The notes under the pieces are model-generated. The model worked only from the letters and a program-made list of their open reading frames with translations. It had not been told where the DNA came from and did no database searches. The translations under genes and the position numbers were made by a program. A stretch of 64,000 nucleotides of DNA from Vibrio tasmaniensis (GTDB taxonomy: Bacteria > Pseudomonadota > Gammaproteobacteria > Enterobacterales > Vibrionaceae), in contig NZ_AP025510.1 of NCBI RefSeq assembly GCF_024347635.1, forward strand, positions 1-64,000. The letters are read 5' to 3'. The stretch's first letter is position 1. Each line of letters starts with the position of its first letter. Below, one piece after another: positions 13,261 through 29,378 of the stretch.

Positions 13261-13512
13261 TTACGCCTCCAATCCCTTTCTGATCAAATACTGGTAAGGC
13301 AACGTTTCTGTCGCTTGGCCTACCAACTGGTGATCCATGAATCGACAAAAGCTCGGAATATCACGAGTTGTCGAAGGGTCGTCAGCTTTTACCAGTAACA
13401 CATCGCCATCCTGCATGTTTCTAATTGTCTTCCTGACCATCATTACTGGTTCTGGGCAACGTAGGCCTTCAGCTTCTAAAGTGTGGGTTGCCAGTTCAGG
13501 TTTGAATGTCAT
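13261..13512 (-). CDS. tusA: sulfur carrier protein TusA
   Basis: TusA accepts persulfide sulfur from IscS and passes it to the TusBCD-E-MnmA relay for 2-thiouridine formation in tRNA. The 83-residue protein is full-length and has the defining CPxP motif, LRCPEPVMM, with Cys19 as carrier. [11 protein letters not shown] and the central VLLVKADD strand are also typical of TusA/SirA. Monocistronic, convergent with the neighbouring small gene. Confidence 0.95.
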   Translation of the reverse strand: MTFKPELATHTLEAEGLRCPEPVMMVRKTIRNMQDGDVLLVKADDPSTTRDIPSFCRFMDHQLVGQATETLPYQYLIRKGLEA

Positions 13513-13661
13513 GGTTTGTATCTCTATATCTATCTAACGAGTGAATAATACGTCTGCAGAAAAAATATGCAATAAGTGCTTGGCAAACGGAACCATTTCC
13601 TATAACTTAATTAACAAGTTGATAACAACTTGTAACAAAGGCAACTAGCTAAGGAGTGGCG

Positions 13662-13847
13662 ATGTTGACAGGATTAGATAGATTAACAATTTATTCAGTT
13701 CTCTGTTTTATTTCTTTTTGTGCGTTAGTACTACGCTCATCGACAGAGACCTCTCTAATGCCAATCTTTGGCATAGTAGCAACGATTATTGGTATTTGGG
13801 TAGAGATGCGCCGTTGGCAAGGCATAGCCGAGGAGCAAGAGCACTAA
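13662..13847 (+). CDS. small membrane protein, unknown function
   Basis: The 61-residue product (MLTGLDRLTIYS...) has two hydrophobic stretches, about 7-24 and 31-47, then a charged tail ending AEEQEH. Start choice: AAGGAG at 13651-13656 is five bases before ATG 13662, while the upstream in-frame GTG at 13656 overlaps that site. I do not recognise a family. A canonical ribosome binding site and a terminator 70 bp downstream support a real gene. Confidence 0.65.
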   Translation: MLTGLDRLTIYSVLCFISFCALVLRSSTETSLMPIFGIVATIIGIWVEMRRWQGIAEEQEH

Positions 13848-13912
13848 CCCGGATACAACAAGCAAATTCCGATACGACAACATTCCGACACTATCCCCAG
13901 ATTTTCTTGGGC

Positions 13913-13940
13913 TTCCCCGCGTAATTGCGGGATTTTTTTT
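13913..13940 (+). terminator. rho-independent terminator
   Basis: CCCGC/GCGGG with loop GTAATT, then A and T8. It closes the small membrane protein transcript ahead of the LysR gene. Confidence 0.85.
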
Positions 13941-14003
13941 ATCTAAAGCATGCTATAAACAACTTAGTGACCAATGATAATTGTATACAGCTAGGTAAGT
14001 GGC

Positions 14004-14945
14004 GTGGAATTAGAAGACATCTATCGTAGAGACCTGAATTTACTGGTCGCCTTAAAGGTATTGATTGAAGAGGGCAGTGTTAGTCAGGCTGCGCTTCGTC
14101 TTAACCTAAGCCAATCGGCAACCAGCCGAGTATTAGGTCGCTTAAGAGAACTACTCAACGATCCCCTGTTTACGCGCCAAGGTCAGCACCTTATTCCCAC
14201 CAAGAAAGCACTCGAGATCAGCCAGCGTATTGATCAACCTTTGGAGTCTTTCCGCCAACTTCTTAGCCCGAGTGATTTCGATCCTTACTATTGCAGCGAG
14301 CGATTTTTGATTGCGACTACTGACTACGCAATGCAAACCATCTTGCCGTATGCGTTACCTAAAATTTATGAGCAAGCGCCGAATATCTCTTTGGAGTTTG
14401 CGCCACTGCAGCATGAGCATTTGTTTAAGCAGCTCAGTACCGAACGTGTCGATATGGCGATTTGTCGCCCGAGTGGCAGCATCGCGCCACTTCATCAAGA
14501 AGTATTGGGGCCGGTGGGCGTATCATGTTTGTTATCTAAAAATCATCCGTTAGCCGATCGATCGTTAAGTCTTGAAGACTATGTTTCTTTACCTCACGCG
14601 ATGATTGCGATCAGTGATGGTGTTAAGGCTTTACTCGATAACGCTTTAGCCAATCAACAACCTCGCAAAATGGTACTGCGTGCTTATCACCTTGAAGCTG
14701 CATTAGCGATTGTCGATAGAATGCCATTAGTGATCACTGTGCCTGCTGATTTGGCTTATTTGGTGGCTGAGCGTTATGACTTAGTCGTCAAGCCGTTGCC
14801 ATTTGAGTTTATGCCGTTTGATTACTCACTGATCTGGCACTCGCGCTGCGATTCTTCGGCCTCGCAACAATGGTTAAGAAGGGTGGTAAAAGAGGAGTGT
14901 GGTGAGTTGATTCAGAAGCGTATTGCGGATGTTGGCTTGGGGTAA
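14004..14945 (+). CDS. LysR-family transcriptional regulator
   Basis: This 313-residue regulator has an N-terminal winged helix-turn-helix (about 9-68: DLNLLVALKVLIEEGSVSQAA, then SQSATSRVLGRLRELLNDPLFTR) and a two-lobed substrate-binding domain from about residue 95. The start is GTG at 14004, after AGGTAAG. It resembles the NodD/LeuO-like branch that ends with YSLIWHSR-type sequence. Neither neighbour is divergent from it, so the sequence does not show its target. Confidence 0.9.
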   Translation: MELEDIYRRDLNLLVALKVLIEEGSVSQAALRLNLSQSATSRVLGRLRELLNDPLFTRQGQHLIPTKKALEISQRIDQPLESFRQLLSPSDFDPYYCSERFLIATTDYAMQTILPYALPKIYEQAPNISLEFAPLQHEHLFKQLSTERVDMAICRPSGSIAPLHQEVLGPVGVSCLLSKNHPLADRSLSLEDYVSLPHAMIAISDGVKALLDNALANQQPRKMVLRAYHLEAALAIVDRMPLVITVPADLAYLVAERYDLVVKPLPFEFMPFDYSLIWHSRCDSSASQQWLRRVVKEECGELIQKRIADVGLG

Positions 14946-14992
14946 CCTAATTTAGATCTAGTTTTGGTTTACTCGATCCAAATGACAAAAAT

Positions 14993-15024
14993 GCAAAAGG
15001 GCTGATTACTATCAGCCCTTTGTT
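14993..15024. terminator. bidirectional terminator
   Basis: AAAGGGCTGAT/ATCAGCCCTTT with loop TACT. T-rich flanks on both strands serve the LysR gene and the convergent yhdH/acuI gene. Confidence 0.85.
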
Positions 15025-15054
15025 GTTCTGGGATATTTGAGCTTTAGCTGATTA

Positions 15055-16035
15055 TTAAAGCTTTATAACTACGCGACCAGTGATTTGACCGTTAGTGATG
15101 TCTTCTGCAGCTTGAATAGCGCCATCTAAAGATACTTCTTTAGTCGCTTGGCCGTAGAAAGACTCAGGTAGCAGCTCAGCAAGTTGTTCCCACGCTTTAA
15201 TACGTTTCTCACGAGGGCACATTACTGAATCAACACCTTGTAGGCGAACGTTACGCAGAATGAATGGCATTACCGTGGTTGGTAAGTCAAAGCCGCCAGC
15301 TAGGCCACACATTGCAACCGCACCGTTGTAATCAATTTGCGCCAATACTTTCGCAAGTACTTTGCTGCCTACCGTATCGATAGCACCAGCCCACAGTTGT
15401 TTCTCAAGTGGTTTTGCTGGTTCTTCTAGTTCAGCACGCTCAACAATGCGTGTCGCGCCTAGTGATTTTAGAAGCTCACCATTTTCTGAAGCACGGCCAG
15501 TCACCGCTGCCACTTTGTAGCCCAGTTGGTTAAGTAGAGTGATAGACACGCTGCCTACACCGCCACTTGCACCCGTTACTAGGATTTCACCGTCTTCAGG
15601 TTTGATACCAGCATCTACGATAGCTTGCACACAAAGCATAGCGGTGAAGCCTGCTGTACCGATCGCCATTACTTTCTTAGCGTCTAGACTTGCAGGCATT
15701 GGCACTAACCAGTCACCGTTTAGGCTTGCTTTCTCAGCCATGCCGCCCCAGTGGCCTTCACCAACACCCCAACCCGTTAGAACAACTTCGTCGCCTGCTT
15801 TGTAGCGCGGGTCATCAGATTGTGAAACCACACCAGAAAGGTCGATACCAGGAACCATAGGGAAGTTGCGAACAATGCGCCCTTTACCTGTTATCGCCAA
15901 ACCATCTTTGTAGTTCAAAGAAGAGTAACTCACATCAACCTTCACGTTACCTTCTGGTAATTGAGACTCATCAATTTGAGAAACTGATGCGATAGTTTTT
16001 TTGTCTTCTTGGTTTAGTACAAGTGCTTTAAACAT
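15055..16035 (-). CDS. YhdH/AcuI-type acrylyl-CoA reductase / quinone oxidoreductase
   Basis: This medium-chain dehydrogenase/reductase of 326 residues belongs to the YhdH/AcuI group, which reduces acrylyl-CoA to propionyl-CoA with NADPH. It begins MFKALVLNQEDKKT and has SSLNYKDGLAITGKG, the PGIDLSGVV block and the nucleotide-binding VTGASGGVGSVSI near 150. CGLAGG and PFILRNVRLQGVDSV follow. A clear GGAG ribosome binding site precedes the ATG. The single-gene context does not decide between acrylate detoxification and a general enone reductase role. Confidence 0.87.
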   Translation of the reverse strand: MFKALVLNQEDKKTIASVSQIDESQLPEGNVKVDVSYSSLNYKDGLAITGKGRIVRNFPMVPGIDLSGVVSQSDDPRYKAGDEVVLTGWGVGEGHWGGMAEKASLNGDWLVPMPASLDAKKVMAIGTAGFTAMLCVQAIVDAGIKPEDGEILVTGASGGVGSVSITLLNQLGYKVAAVTGRASENGELLKSLGATRIVERAELEEPAKPLEKQLWAGAIDTVGSKVLAKVLAQIDYNGAVAMCGLAGGFDLPTTVMPFILRNVRLQGVDSVMCPREKRIKAWEQLAELLPESFYGQATKEVSLDGAIQAAEDITNGQITGRVVIKL

Positions 16036-16120
16036 GATCTGCTCCGTAGGAGGAATATTAGGAAACTGAAGTAACTTTAGTTGAATCGTTGGAGAAAAAA
16101 TAATGAAACATCAACATTGA

Positions 16121-16143
16121 ATCTATGCGTTTTGTGCATAGAT
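16121..16143. promoter_or_regulatory. inverted repeat upstream of yhdH/acuI
   Basis: ATCTATGC (16121-16128) and GCATAGAT (16136-16143) are separated by 7 bases, 86-108 bp upstream of the acuI-like ATG. It could be an operator or an RNA hairpin in the leader. No regulator can be named from the sequence. Confidence 0.35.
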
Positions 16144-16210
16144 CTAGGTGGTGCTTTTTCTTTTGCCAAGTTCGCTTAACGAATCGATAGATTATCGGAT
16201 GCCGAGTAAT

Positions 16211-16246
16211 AAAAAGTGCAGCTATATAAATATAGCTGCACAAAAT
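16211..16246 (-). terminator. rho-independent terminator of fadBA
   Basis: A perfect 12-bp inverted repeat, GTGCAGCTATAT/ATATAGCTGCAC, has a 2-base centre (16216-16241). On the minus strand it is followed by TTTTTATT. It lies 37 bp after fadA. Confidence 0.8.
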
Positions 16247-16277
16247 ATTACCTTTCAAGTATTACAGTCAGTGGTCG

Positions 16278-19639
<3,362 letters not shown>

Positions 19640-19709
19640 TGTCTATCTCCATGACATACAATCCACGATTGTTTGAGAGAATCTTGTTATCTTTCTATTA
19701 TTGTAGAAT

Positions 19710-19726
19710 ACCTGGTAAGACCAGTT
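19710..19726. promoter_or_regulatory. FadR-like operator upstream of fadBA
   Basis: The palindrome CTGGT (19712-19716) AAG ACCAG (19720-19724) lies about 70 bp before the fadB start. FadR sites in enterobacteria and Vibrio have this CTGGTnnGACCAG form, and the flanking A/T bases fit. FadR would repress fadBA until long-chain acyl-CoA is present. Confidence 0.65.
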
Positions 19727-19866
19727 ATCTTAGTCTGTACCTCTGCCTGGTGAATTTCAATACATTTTTTAAACAATTGTTTAACATTGTGCGATAGCAC
19801 AGATCCTCTAACCCTTATTATTCACGCGTGATACACTTCGCCGCTCTTATTAATTAAGTTAACGAT

Positions 19867-20490
19867 ATGAATGAACAGCCCTATTTAATACCGTCTGCGT
19901 CGGCCCTGTTTGAAGAAGAGATAAAGAAGAGCGTCTTCATTACTCATCTTGCTCATACTCCAAGTGTAGAAGCTGCTAAACAGTTCGTAGAACAGGTAAA
20001 AAAAGAGCATTCATCAGCGCGACATAATTGTTGGGGTTTTGCTGCTGGGCGACCTGAAGACTCAATGAAATGGGGCTTTAGTGACGATGGAGAGCCATCT
20101 GGTACTGCGGGTAAGCCTATCTTGGCGCAACTGTCTGGTTCTGGTATCGGTGAACTGACGGCCGTTGTCACTCGTTATTCAGGCGGAATCAAGCTTGGAA
20201 CTGGTGGCCTAGTAAAGGCTTATGGTGGTGGAGTACAACAAGCTCTCAAGCTGCTTCAAACTATCGAGAAAAAAATAACCACAAAATTACGGCTAGAGTT
20301 AGACTATGGCTTTGTGCCAATCGCGCAATCCATTATGGCTCAGCATCAGGCTGTTGAAGTCCAAGCGGATTATGGTGTTCAAGTTGAGCTTATTATTGAA
20401 ATAGAGCTCCTTCAGGTAGATTCGTTTACCCAAACCATGATCAATAAAAGCGGTGCTAAGGCACTGGTAACGAAAGTTAAAGACAACTAG
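19867..20490 (+). CDS. yigZ: IMPACT-family protein YigZ
   Basis: This 207-residue member of the YigZ/IMPACT (UPF0029) family has the family core ARHNCWGF, FSDDGEPSGTAGKPIL and TRYSGGIKLGTGGLVKAYGG (residues about 55-125). A C-terminal domain of about 65 residues resembles EF-G domain IV. Its biochemical role in bacteria is not settled. It is divergent from fadB and 34 bp upstream of trkH, as in other Vibrio genomes. Confidence 0.88.
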   Translation: MNEQPYLIPSASALFEEEIKKSVFITHLAHTPSVEAAKQFVEQVKKEHSSARHNCWGFAAGRPEDSMKWGFSDDGEPSGTAGKPILAQLSGSGIGELTAVVTRYSGGIKLGTGGLVKAYGGGVQQALKLLQTIEKKITTKLRLELDYGFVPIAQSIMAQHQAVEVQADYGVQVELIIEIELLQVDSFTQTMINKSGAKALVTKVKDN

Positions 20491-20524
20491 GAAGTGTGAA
20501 GCATTTCGCTTCGTTCAATAGCTC

Positions 20525-21982
20525 ATGCAATTTCGCTCAATTATTCGAATCGTCGGATTATTATTAGCACTTTTTAGTGTATCAATGCTCGCACCTGCGC
20601 TCGTCGCACTGATCTATAGAGATGGTGCGGGTGTGCCATTTGTGACGACTTTCTTCGTTCTATTATTTTGTGGAGCAACTTGCTGGTTTCCAAACCGACG
20701 CTATAAACATGAATTGAAGGCGCGAGATGGCTTTCTCATTGTGGTGTTGTTCTGGACGGTAATCGGTAGTGCTGGTGCGCTGCCGTTTTTGATCGCGGAT
20801 AATCCGAGTGTTTCGGTTACTGACGCCTTTTTTGAATCGTTTTCTGCATTAACGACGACAGGTGCAACCGTAATCGTTGGCCTCGATGACCTACCTAAGG
20901 CAATTCTATTTTATCGCCAATTCCTGCAATGGTTTGGTGGTATGGGTATCATCGTATTGGCGGTAGCCATCCTTCCTGTTCTGGGTATCGGTGGTATGCA
21001 GCTATATCGCGCTGAAATCCCAGGCCCTGTAAAAGACAGTAAGATGACTCCGCGTATTGCTGAAACGGCAAAAGCGCTCTGGTACATCTATCTGAGCTTA
21101 ACTATTGCTTGTGCGGTAGCGTTTTGGCTTGCAGGTATGAGTTTCTTCGATGCTATTAGTCATAGTTTCTCAACCATTGCGATTGGTGGCTTCTCGACTC
21201 ACGATGCAAGTATGGGCTACTTCAATAGCCCTGCTATCAACATGATCACGGTCGTGTTCCTTCTTATTTCTGCGTGTAACTATTCTCTTCACTTTGCGGC
21301 CTTTGCTTCAGGTGGCGTGCATCCCAAGTATTACTGGAAAGATCCTGAGTTCCGCGCCTTTATCTTTATTCAAGTCGTCCTATTCTTAGTTTGTTTCTTG
21401 TTACTGCTGAATCATCACTCTTACGATTCGTATTATGATGCTTTCGATCAGGCGTTGTTCCAGACAGTATCTATTTCAACAACCGCAGGCTTCACCACCA
21501 CCGGTTTCTCTGAGTGGCCGTTATTCTTACCTGTGCTGCTTCTGTTCTCTTCTTTTATAGGTGGTTGTGCAGGTTCAACGGGTGGCGGTATGAAAGTCAT
21601 TCGAATATTACTGCTTACCTTGCAAGGTGCTCGTGAAATGAAGCGTCTTGTTCACCCGCGAGCTGTCTATACCATCAAGGTTGGTGGTTCGGCACTACCA
21701 CAACGTGTCGTGGATGCGGTTTGGGGCTTCTTCTCTGCATACGCATTGGTTTTTGTGGTTTGTATGTTGGCTCTTATTGCTACGGGAATGGATGAGCTAA
21801 GCGCTTTCTCTGCTGTAGCGGCAACATTGAATAACCTTGGTCCTGGTCTTGGCGAGGTTGCGATGCACTTTGGCGACGTTAATGACAAAGCCAAGTGGGT
21901 ATTGATCGTGTCTATGTTGTTTGGCCGTTTAGAAATATTCACCTTATTAATTTTATTGACCCCTACGTTTTGGCGTAGCTAA
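20525..21982 (+). CDS. trkH: Trk potassium uptake channel subunit TrkH
   Basis: TrkH is the inner-membrane K+-translocating subunit of the TrkAH system. The 485-residue protein is strongly hydrophobic with about ten helices and four pore-loop repeats, whose selectivity-filter glycines are visible: LTTTGATVI (near 110), AIGGFSTHDAS (near 220), STTAGFTTTGFS (near 318) and NNLGPGLGE (near 435). It has normal length, with hemG starting 9 bp after its stop. Confidence 0.95.
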   Translation: MQFRSIIRIVGLLLALFSVSMLAPALVALIYRDGAGVPFVTTFFVLLFCGATCWFPNRRYKHELKARDGFLIVVLFWTVIGSAGALPFLIADNPSVSVTDAFFESFSALTTTGATVIVGLDDLPKAILFYRQFLQWFGGMGIIVLAVAILPVLGIGGMQLYRAEIPGPVKDSKMTPRIAETAKALWYIYLSLTIACAVAFWLAGMSFFDAISHSFSTIAIGGFSTHDASMGYFNSPAINMITVVFLLISACNYSLHFAAFASGGVHPKYYWKDPEFRAFIFIQVVLFLVCFLLLLNHHSYDSYYDAFDQALFQTVSISTTAGFTTTGFSEWPLFLPVLLLFSSFIGGCAGSTGGGMKVIRILLLTLQGAREMKRLVHPRAVYTIKVGGSALPQRVVDAVWGFFSAYALVFVVCMLALIATGMDELSAFSAVAATLNNLGPGLGEVAMHFGDVNDKAKWVLIVSMLFGRLEIFTLLILLTPTFWRS

Positions 21983-21991
21983 GGACATATT

Positions 21992-22519
21992 GTGGCAAAA
22001 GCTCTATTTTTGTATTCAAGCCGTGAAGGCCAGACCAAGAAAATCTTGAACTATATAAAAGAAGAAATGAGTGAGTTCGAATGTGAGCTTCAAGATCTGC
22101 ACACTATTGGTAACGTTGACTTTGCTAGGTACGACAGAGTGTTGATTGGTGCATCGATTCGTTACGGCCACCTTAATAAGAAGTTATATCAGTTTATTGA
22201 TGCCAATCTTGTTCAGCTGCAATCAAACAAGGTCGCTTTCTTCTGCGTTAACTTAACGGCTCGTAAAGAAGACCAAGGTAAAGATACCCCAGAAGGTAGT
22301 GCTTATATTAAGAAGTTTCTTCTCAAGTCACCGTGGCAGCCGACTTTGATCGGTGTATTCGCGGGTGCCCTCTATTATCCTCGTTATAATTGGTTCGATA
22401 AAACTATGATTCGCTTCATTATGAATATGACAGGTGGAGAAACGGATACAACCAAGGAAGTTGAGTACACGAACTGGGAAAAAGTCTCTTTGTTCACTGA
22501 AAAACTAAAGAATATGTAA
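21992..22519 (+). CDS. hemG: menaquinone-dependent protoporphyrinogen IX dehydrogenase HemG
   Basis: This flavodoxin-fold enzyme oxidises protoporphyrinogen IX to protoporphyrin IX, using the quinone pool, in heme synthesis. The 175-residue protein has the FMN-binding loop LYSSREGQTKKI (residues 6-17), ASIRYGHL and the long C-terminal insert region typical of HemG. The start is GTG at 21992 after AAGGA. It is probably co-transcribed with trkH and sits directly upstream of the rRNA operon. Confidence 0.93.
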   Translation: MAKALFLYSSREGQTKKILNYIKEEMSEFECELQDLHTIGNVDFARYDRVLIGASIRYGHLNKKLYQFIDANLVQLQSNKVAFFCVNLTARKEDQGKDTPEGSAYIKKFLLKSPWQPTLIGVFAGALYYPRYNWFDKTMIRFIMNMTGGETDTTKEVEYTNWEKVSLFTEKLKNM

Positions 22520-23061
22520 GAGAAAAGCCTACTTTTGAGGCGTTTTGAGTTCTTTTTAATCGAACGAATAAAAAAACGAGAAAAACTTCAAAAAGGGCTT
22601 GCCAGTGTGATCGAAATCTCTATAATGCCACCTCGCTGACACGGGATGGCTTCGAAGCTTAGGTTTCAAAAGCGAAAACGAATCAGCAGGTCAAATTAGC
22701 CAAGCTAAGCGCTTGAAAAAAGTTTTGAAAATAGTGGTTGACACTAAAACTTAAATCGCTAAAATGGCCGTCCGATTTGATCGAAGCTCAAAAAGGAAAA
22801 GCTCTTTAACAATTTAAACTTATCAATCTGTGTGGGCACTCGTTGATGAATATCAAAACGTTATTACTTAGGTAGTAACAGTTACTTCGGTAACAAAATG
22901 ATTTCAATGAACTGAGTGACCAATACGTTTAACTACTTGTAGTTATTCGGCACAGTCAATTCATTACCATTCTGTTGGAATGGTAATAGCTTTAGAATTA
23001 CATGTTCATGTTTACATGAATATTAGTTTTGAAGTCAGTATTCGTTGAGTCACAAAATCTT
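22520..23061 (+). promoter_or_regulatory. rRNA operon promoter and leader region
   Basis: This 542-bp non-coding stretch has an A/T-rich block (about 22565-22595, UP-element-like) in front of promoter 1: TTGCCA (22599-22604), 16 nt, TATAAT (22621-22626). Promoter 2 is TTGACA (22738-22743), 16 nt, TAAAAT (22760-22765), followed by GC-rich GGCCGTCC. A boxA antitermination element follows at 22800-22811. The remaining leader to the 16S start forms the 5' side of the 16S processing stem. No ORF is supported. Confidence 0.85.
22800..22811 (+). promoter_or_regulatory. boxA antitermination site (16S leader)
   Basis: TGCTCTTTAACA in the leader matches the rRNA boxA consensus bound as RNA by NusB/NusE. 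An identical copy precedes the 23S gene. Confidence 0.85.
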
Positions 23062-24616
<1,555 letters not shown>

Positions 24617-24706
24617 TACGAAGATACCACGATGAGTGTCCACACAGATTGATTAGGTTTAGAAAAGTAAAGAGACGAAGAACTCCCAAGTTCTTCAATA
24701 TCCAGT

Positions 24707-24782
24707 GTCCCGTTCGTCTAGAGGCCTAGGACACCGCCCTTTCACGGCGGTAACAGGGGTTCGACTCCCCTACGGGATACCA
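24707..24782 (+). tRNA. tRNA-Glu (TTC)
   Basis: A 76-nt tRNA in the 16S-23S spacer. Acceptor GTCCCGT pairs with ACGGGAT, the anticodon loop is CTTTCAC (anticodon TTC), the T-arm contains GGGGTTCGACTCCCC, and CCA is encoded. Confidence 0.97.
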
Positions 24783-24784
24783 TT

Positions 24785-24860
24785 GGGTCGTTAGCTCAGT
24801 TGGTAGAGCAGTTGACTTTTAATCAATTGGTCGCAGGTTCGAATCCTGCACGACCCACCA
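24785..24860 (+). tRNA. tRNA-Lys (TTT)
   Basis: A 76-nt tRNA starting GGGTCGT and ending ACGACCCACCA, with anticodon loop CTTTTAA (TTT) and T-arm GCAGGTTCGAATCCTGC. It lies 2 bp after tRNA-Glu. Confidence 0.97.
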
Positions 24861-24892
24861 TTCTTTCTCCGCGAAGGAATTAAAACTATCGT

Positions 24893-24968
24893 GGGCGATT
24901 AGCTCAGTTGGGAGAGCACCTGCCTTACAAGCAGGGGGTCACTGGTTCGAGCCCGGTATCGCCCACCA
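24893..24968 (+). tRNA. tRNA-Val (TAC)
   Basis: A 76-nt tRNA starting GGGCGAT and ending ATCGCCCACCA, with anticodon loop CTTACAA (TAC). It is third in the spacer, so the operon is of the Glu-Lys-Val class known in Vibrio. Confidence 0.96.
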
Positions 24969-25337
24969 TTCTCTAAATATTCTTGGTTATTGTCATATCC
25001 AAACCACTTCTTTTGTCGTTGGTTGGTGTGTTTGACCCTGAGAGTCTTTAGAAAATGTGAATTTTAGAACACTGGTTCTTAAAGTCTCATGCTCTTTAAC
25101 AATTTGGAAAGCTGACTGATTGATTTACTTACGAGTAATTCAATCAAATTTAAAAGTTCTCAATGTTTATCTTTCATTAGATAAACACAACAAACACATT
25201 CAAGTGTCTTGTATTCGAATCAAACTTAGTTTGATTCACAATTGAGTCCGGCAAACAGTTATCAAGAATTAACCCTTCTTGATGACAACCAAAAACCTTG
25301 GTTAGTTGCCATACACTAAGACCCTTTCGGGTTGTAT
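24969..25337 (+). other. 16S-23S spacer, 3' part
   Basis: This 369-bp non-coding spacer holds boxA TGCTCTTTAACA (25089-25100) and the 5' arm of the 23S processing stem just before the 23S start. No further tRNA or ORF is seen. Confidence 0.8.
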
Positions 25338-28230
<2,893 letters not shown>

Positions 28231-28329
28231 TACAACACCCAAGGGGTTTTGTGGACTCAATAGAAAGACCAGACCTTGAATGCGTTTGAAGAGAAATACT
28301 TTTAAATAAGCTTTCCGAATTTTAAAATT

Positions 28330-28449
28330 TGCTTGGCGACCATAGCATTGTGGACCCACCTGATTCCATGCCGAACTCAGAAGTGAAACACAATAGCGCC
28401 GATGGTAGTGTGGGGCTTCCCCATGTGAGAGTAGGACATCGCCAGGCTT
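28330..28449 (+). rRNA. rrfA: 5S ribosomal RNA
   Basis: A 120-nt gene with ends TGCTTGGCG and CGCCAGGCTT forming the terminal helix. It contains CCGAACTCAGAAGTGAAAC, the conserved loop of bacterial 5S RNA. Confidence 0.95.
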
Positions 28450-28514
28450 TAAATTAAATCTTTAGGTTGACCGACCTGGAGATATGGACGCTCACTTAGT
28501 GAGTTGACCACTGC

Positions 28515-28591
28515 GGAGTGGTAGTTCAGTTGGTTAGAATACCGGCCTGTCACGCCGGGGGTCGCGGGTTCGAGTCCCGTCCACTCCGCCA
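28515..28591 (+). tRNA. tRNA-Asp (GTC)
   Basis: A 77-nt tRNA starting GGAGTGG and ending CCACTCCGCCA, with anticodon loop CTGTCAC (GTC) and T-arm GCGGGTTCGAGTCCCGT. It is a distal tRNA of the rRNA operon. Confidence 0.96.
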
Positions 28592-28601
28592 CTTATTCGA
28601 T

Positions 28602-28627
28602 AACCTCGCCTAGTGCGAGGTTTTTTC
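28602..28627 (+). terminator. terminator between tRNA-Asp and tRNA-Trp
   Basis: AACCTCGC/GCGAGGTT with loop CTAGT, followed by TTTT. It lies 10 bp after tRNA-Asp and 25 bp before tRNA-Trp, so either read-through or a very compact promoter must supply the Trp tRNA. Confidence 0.8.
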
Positions 28628-28651
28628 GAATCTGAAGTAGTAAAAAGTTTT

Positions 28652-28728
<77 letters not shown>

Positions 28729-28734
28729 TATTTA

Positions 28735-28764
28735 AGGCTCTAGCAGAAATGCTAGAGCCTTTTT
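28735..28764 (+). terminator. terminator after tRNA-Trp
   Basis: GGCTCTAGCA/TGCTAGAGCC with loop GAAA, followed by T5. This is the end of the rRNA-tRNA cluster. Confidence 0.88.
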
Positions 28765-28787
28765 GCTTTCTGAATCTAATGTACACG

Positions 28788-28808
28788 ATTAGCAGAGCAG
28801 CGGATTCC
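28788..28808 (+). pseudogene. tRNA-Trp fragment
   Basis: ATTAGCAGAGCAGCGGATTCC repeats positions 28667-28687 of the intact tRNA-Trp (D-arm to 5' anticodon stem) with one mismatch. No other part of a tRNA is recognisable around it. It ends 8 bp before the inverted repeat of the adjacent IS element. Confidence 0.6.
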
Positions 28809-28831
28809 CCGACTTATACCAATCCGGAAAA

Positions 28832-29263
28832 TTAACTGATCAGGTTTATCCAATCCCTTCTGCTCATTTTTGTGACACGATCTTTGCACTCAAGAAATTC
28901 ATTCCAAGCGCGACAAACCTTGGAAACAATGTCGTTATAATCAGTGAAACTTTGATTCGCTAGATAATGTTGTCGCAACCAACTCCAAACTTGCTCTATA
29001 GGGTTAAGCTCTGGCGAGTAGGGAGGAAGCTTAATAGTACTGACGTTATTAAACTCTCTCGCAATATCATCGGTATGCCAGCCTGCACCATCCATTATAA
29101 CGACAGCATGACGTCCTTTTTCAGTAGCTTTAGATATCTGCTCTAAGTGATTTGTCATTATGTCCTTGTTAACCCAAGGAACCACTATGGCTTCGCCAAT
29201 TCCTCTTTCAGGGCATACCGAACCAAACAAATAAGCGTATTCAAATTGCTGTTGTTTTACCAC
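28832..29263 (-). CDS. IS630 transposase, C-terminal catalytic part (second frame)
   Basis: This 143-codon segment from a GTG has the IS630/Tc1-like DDE core: VIMDGAGWHT with the second Asp, and LPPYSPELNPIEQVWSWLR with the final Glu. The same frame is open further upstream to about 29410 and there encodes DVWFQDEARFGQQ, which holds the first catalytic Asp. So the true unit is longer than the ORF from 29263. It joins the first ORF by a +1 shift at the A7 run near 29407-29413. It is either a programmed frameshift product or an inactivated gene. Confidence 0.8.
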   Translation of the reverse strand: MVKQQQFEYAYLFGSVCPERGIGEAIVVPWVNKDIMTNHLEQISKATEKGRHAVVIMDGAGWHTDDIAREFNNVSTIKLPPYSPELNPIEQVWSWLRQHYLANQSFTDYNDIVSKVCRAWNEFLECKDRVTKMSRRDWINLIS

Positions 29264-29378
29264 GCGAGGCCTCGTTCCACGAGTCGCCCAAAGACGTGTC
29301 GTTGTGTTCTGTTGGCCAAACCTAGCTTCGTCTTGAAACCAGACATCAACACTCTCTAGCCCAATATGGCCGGGGATC

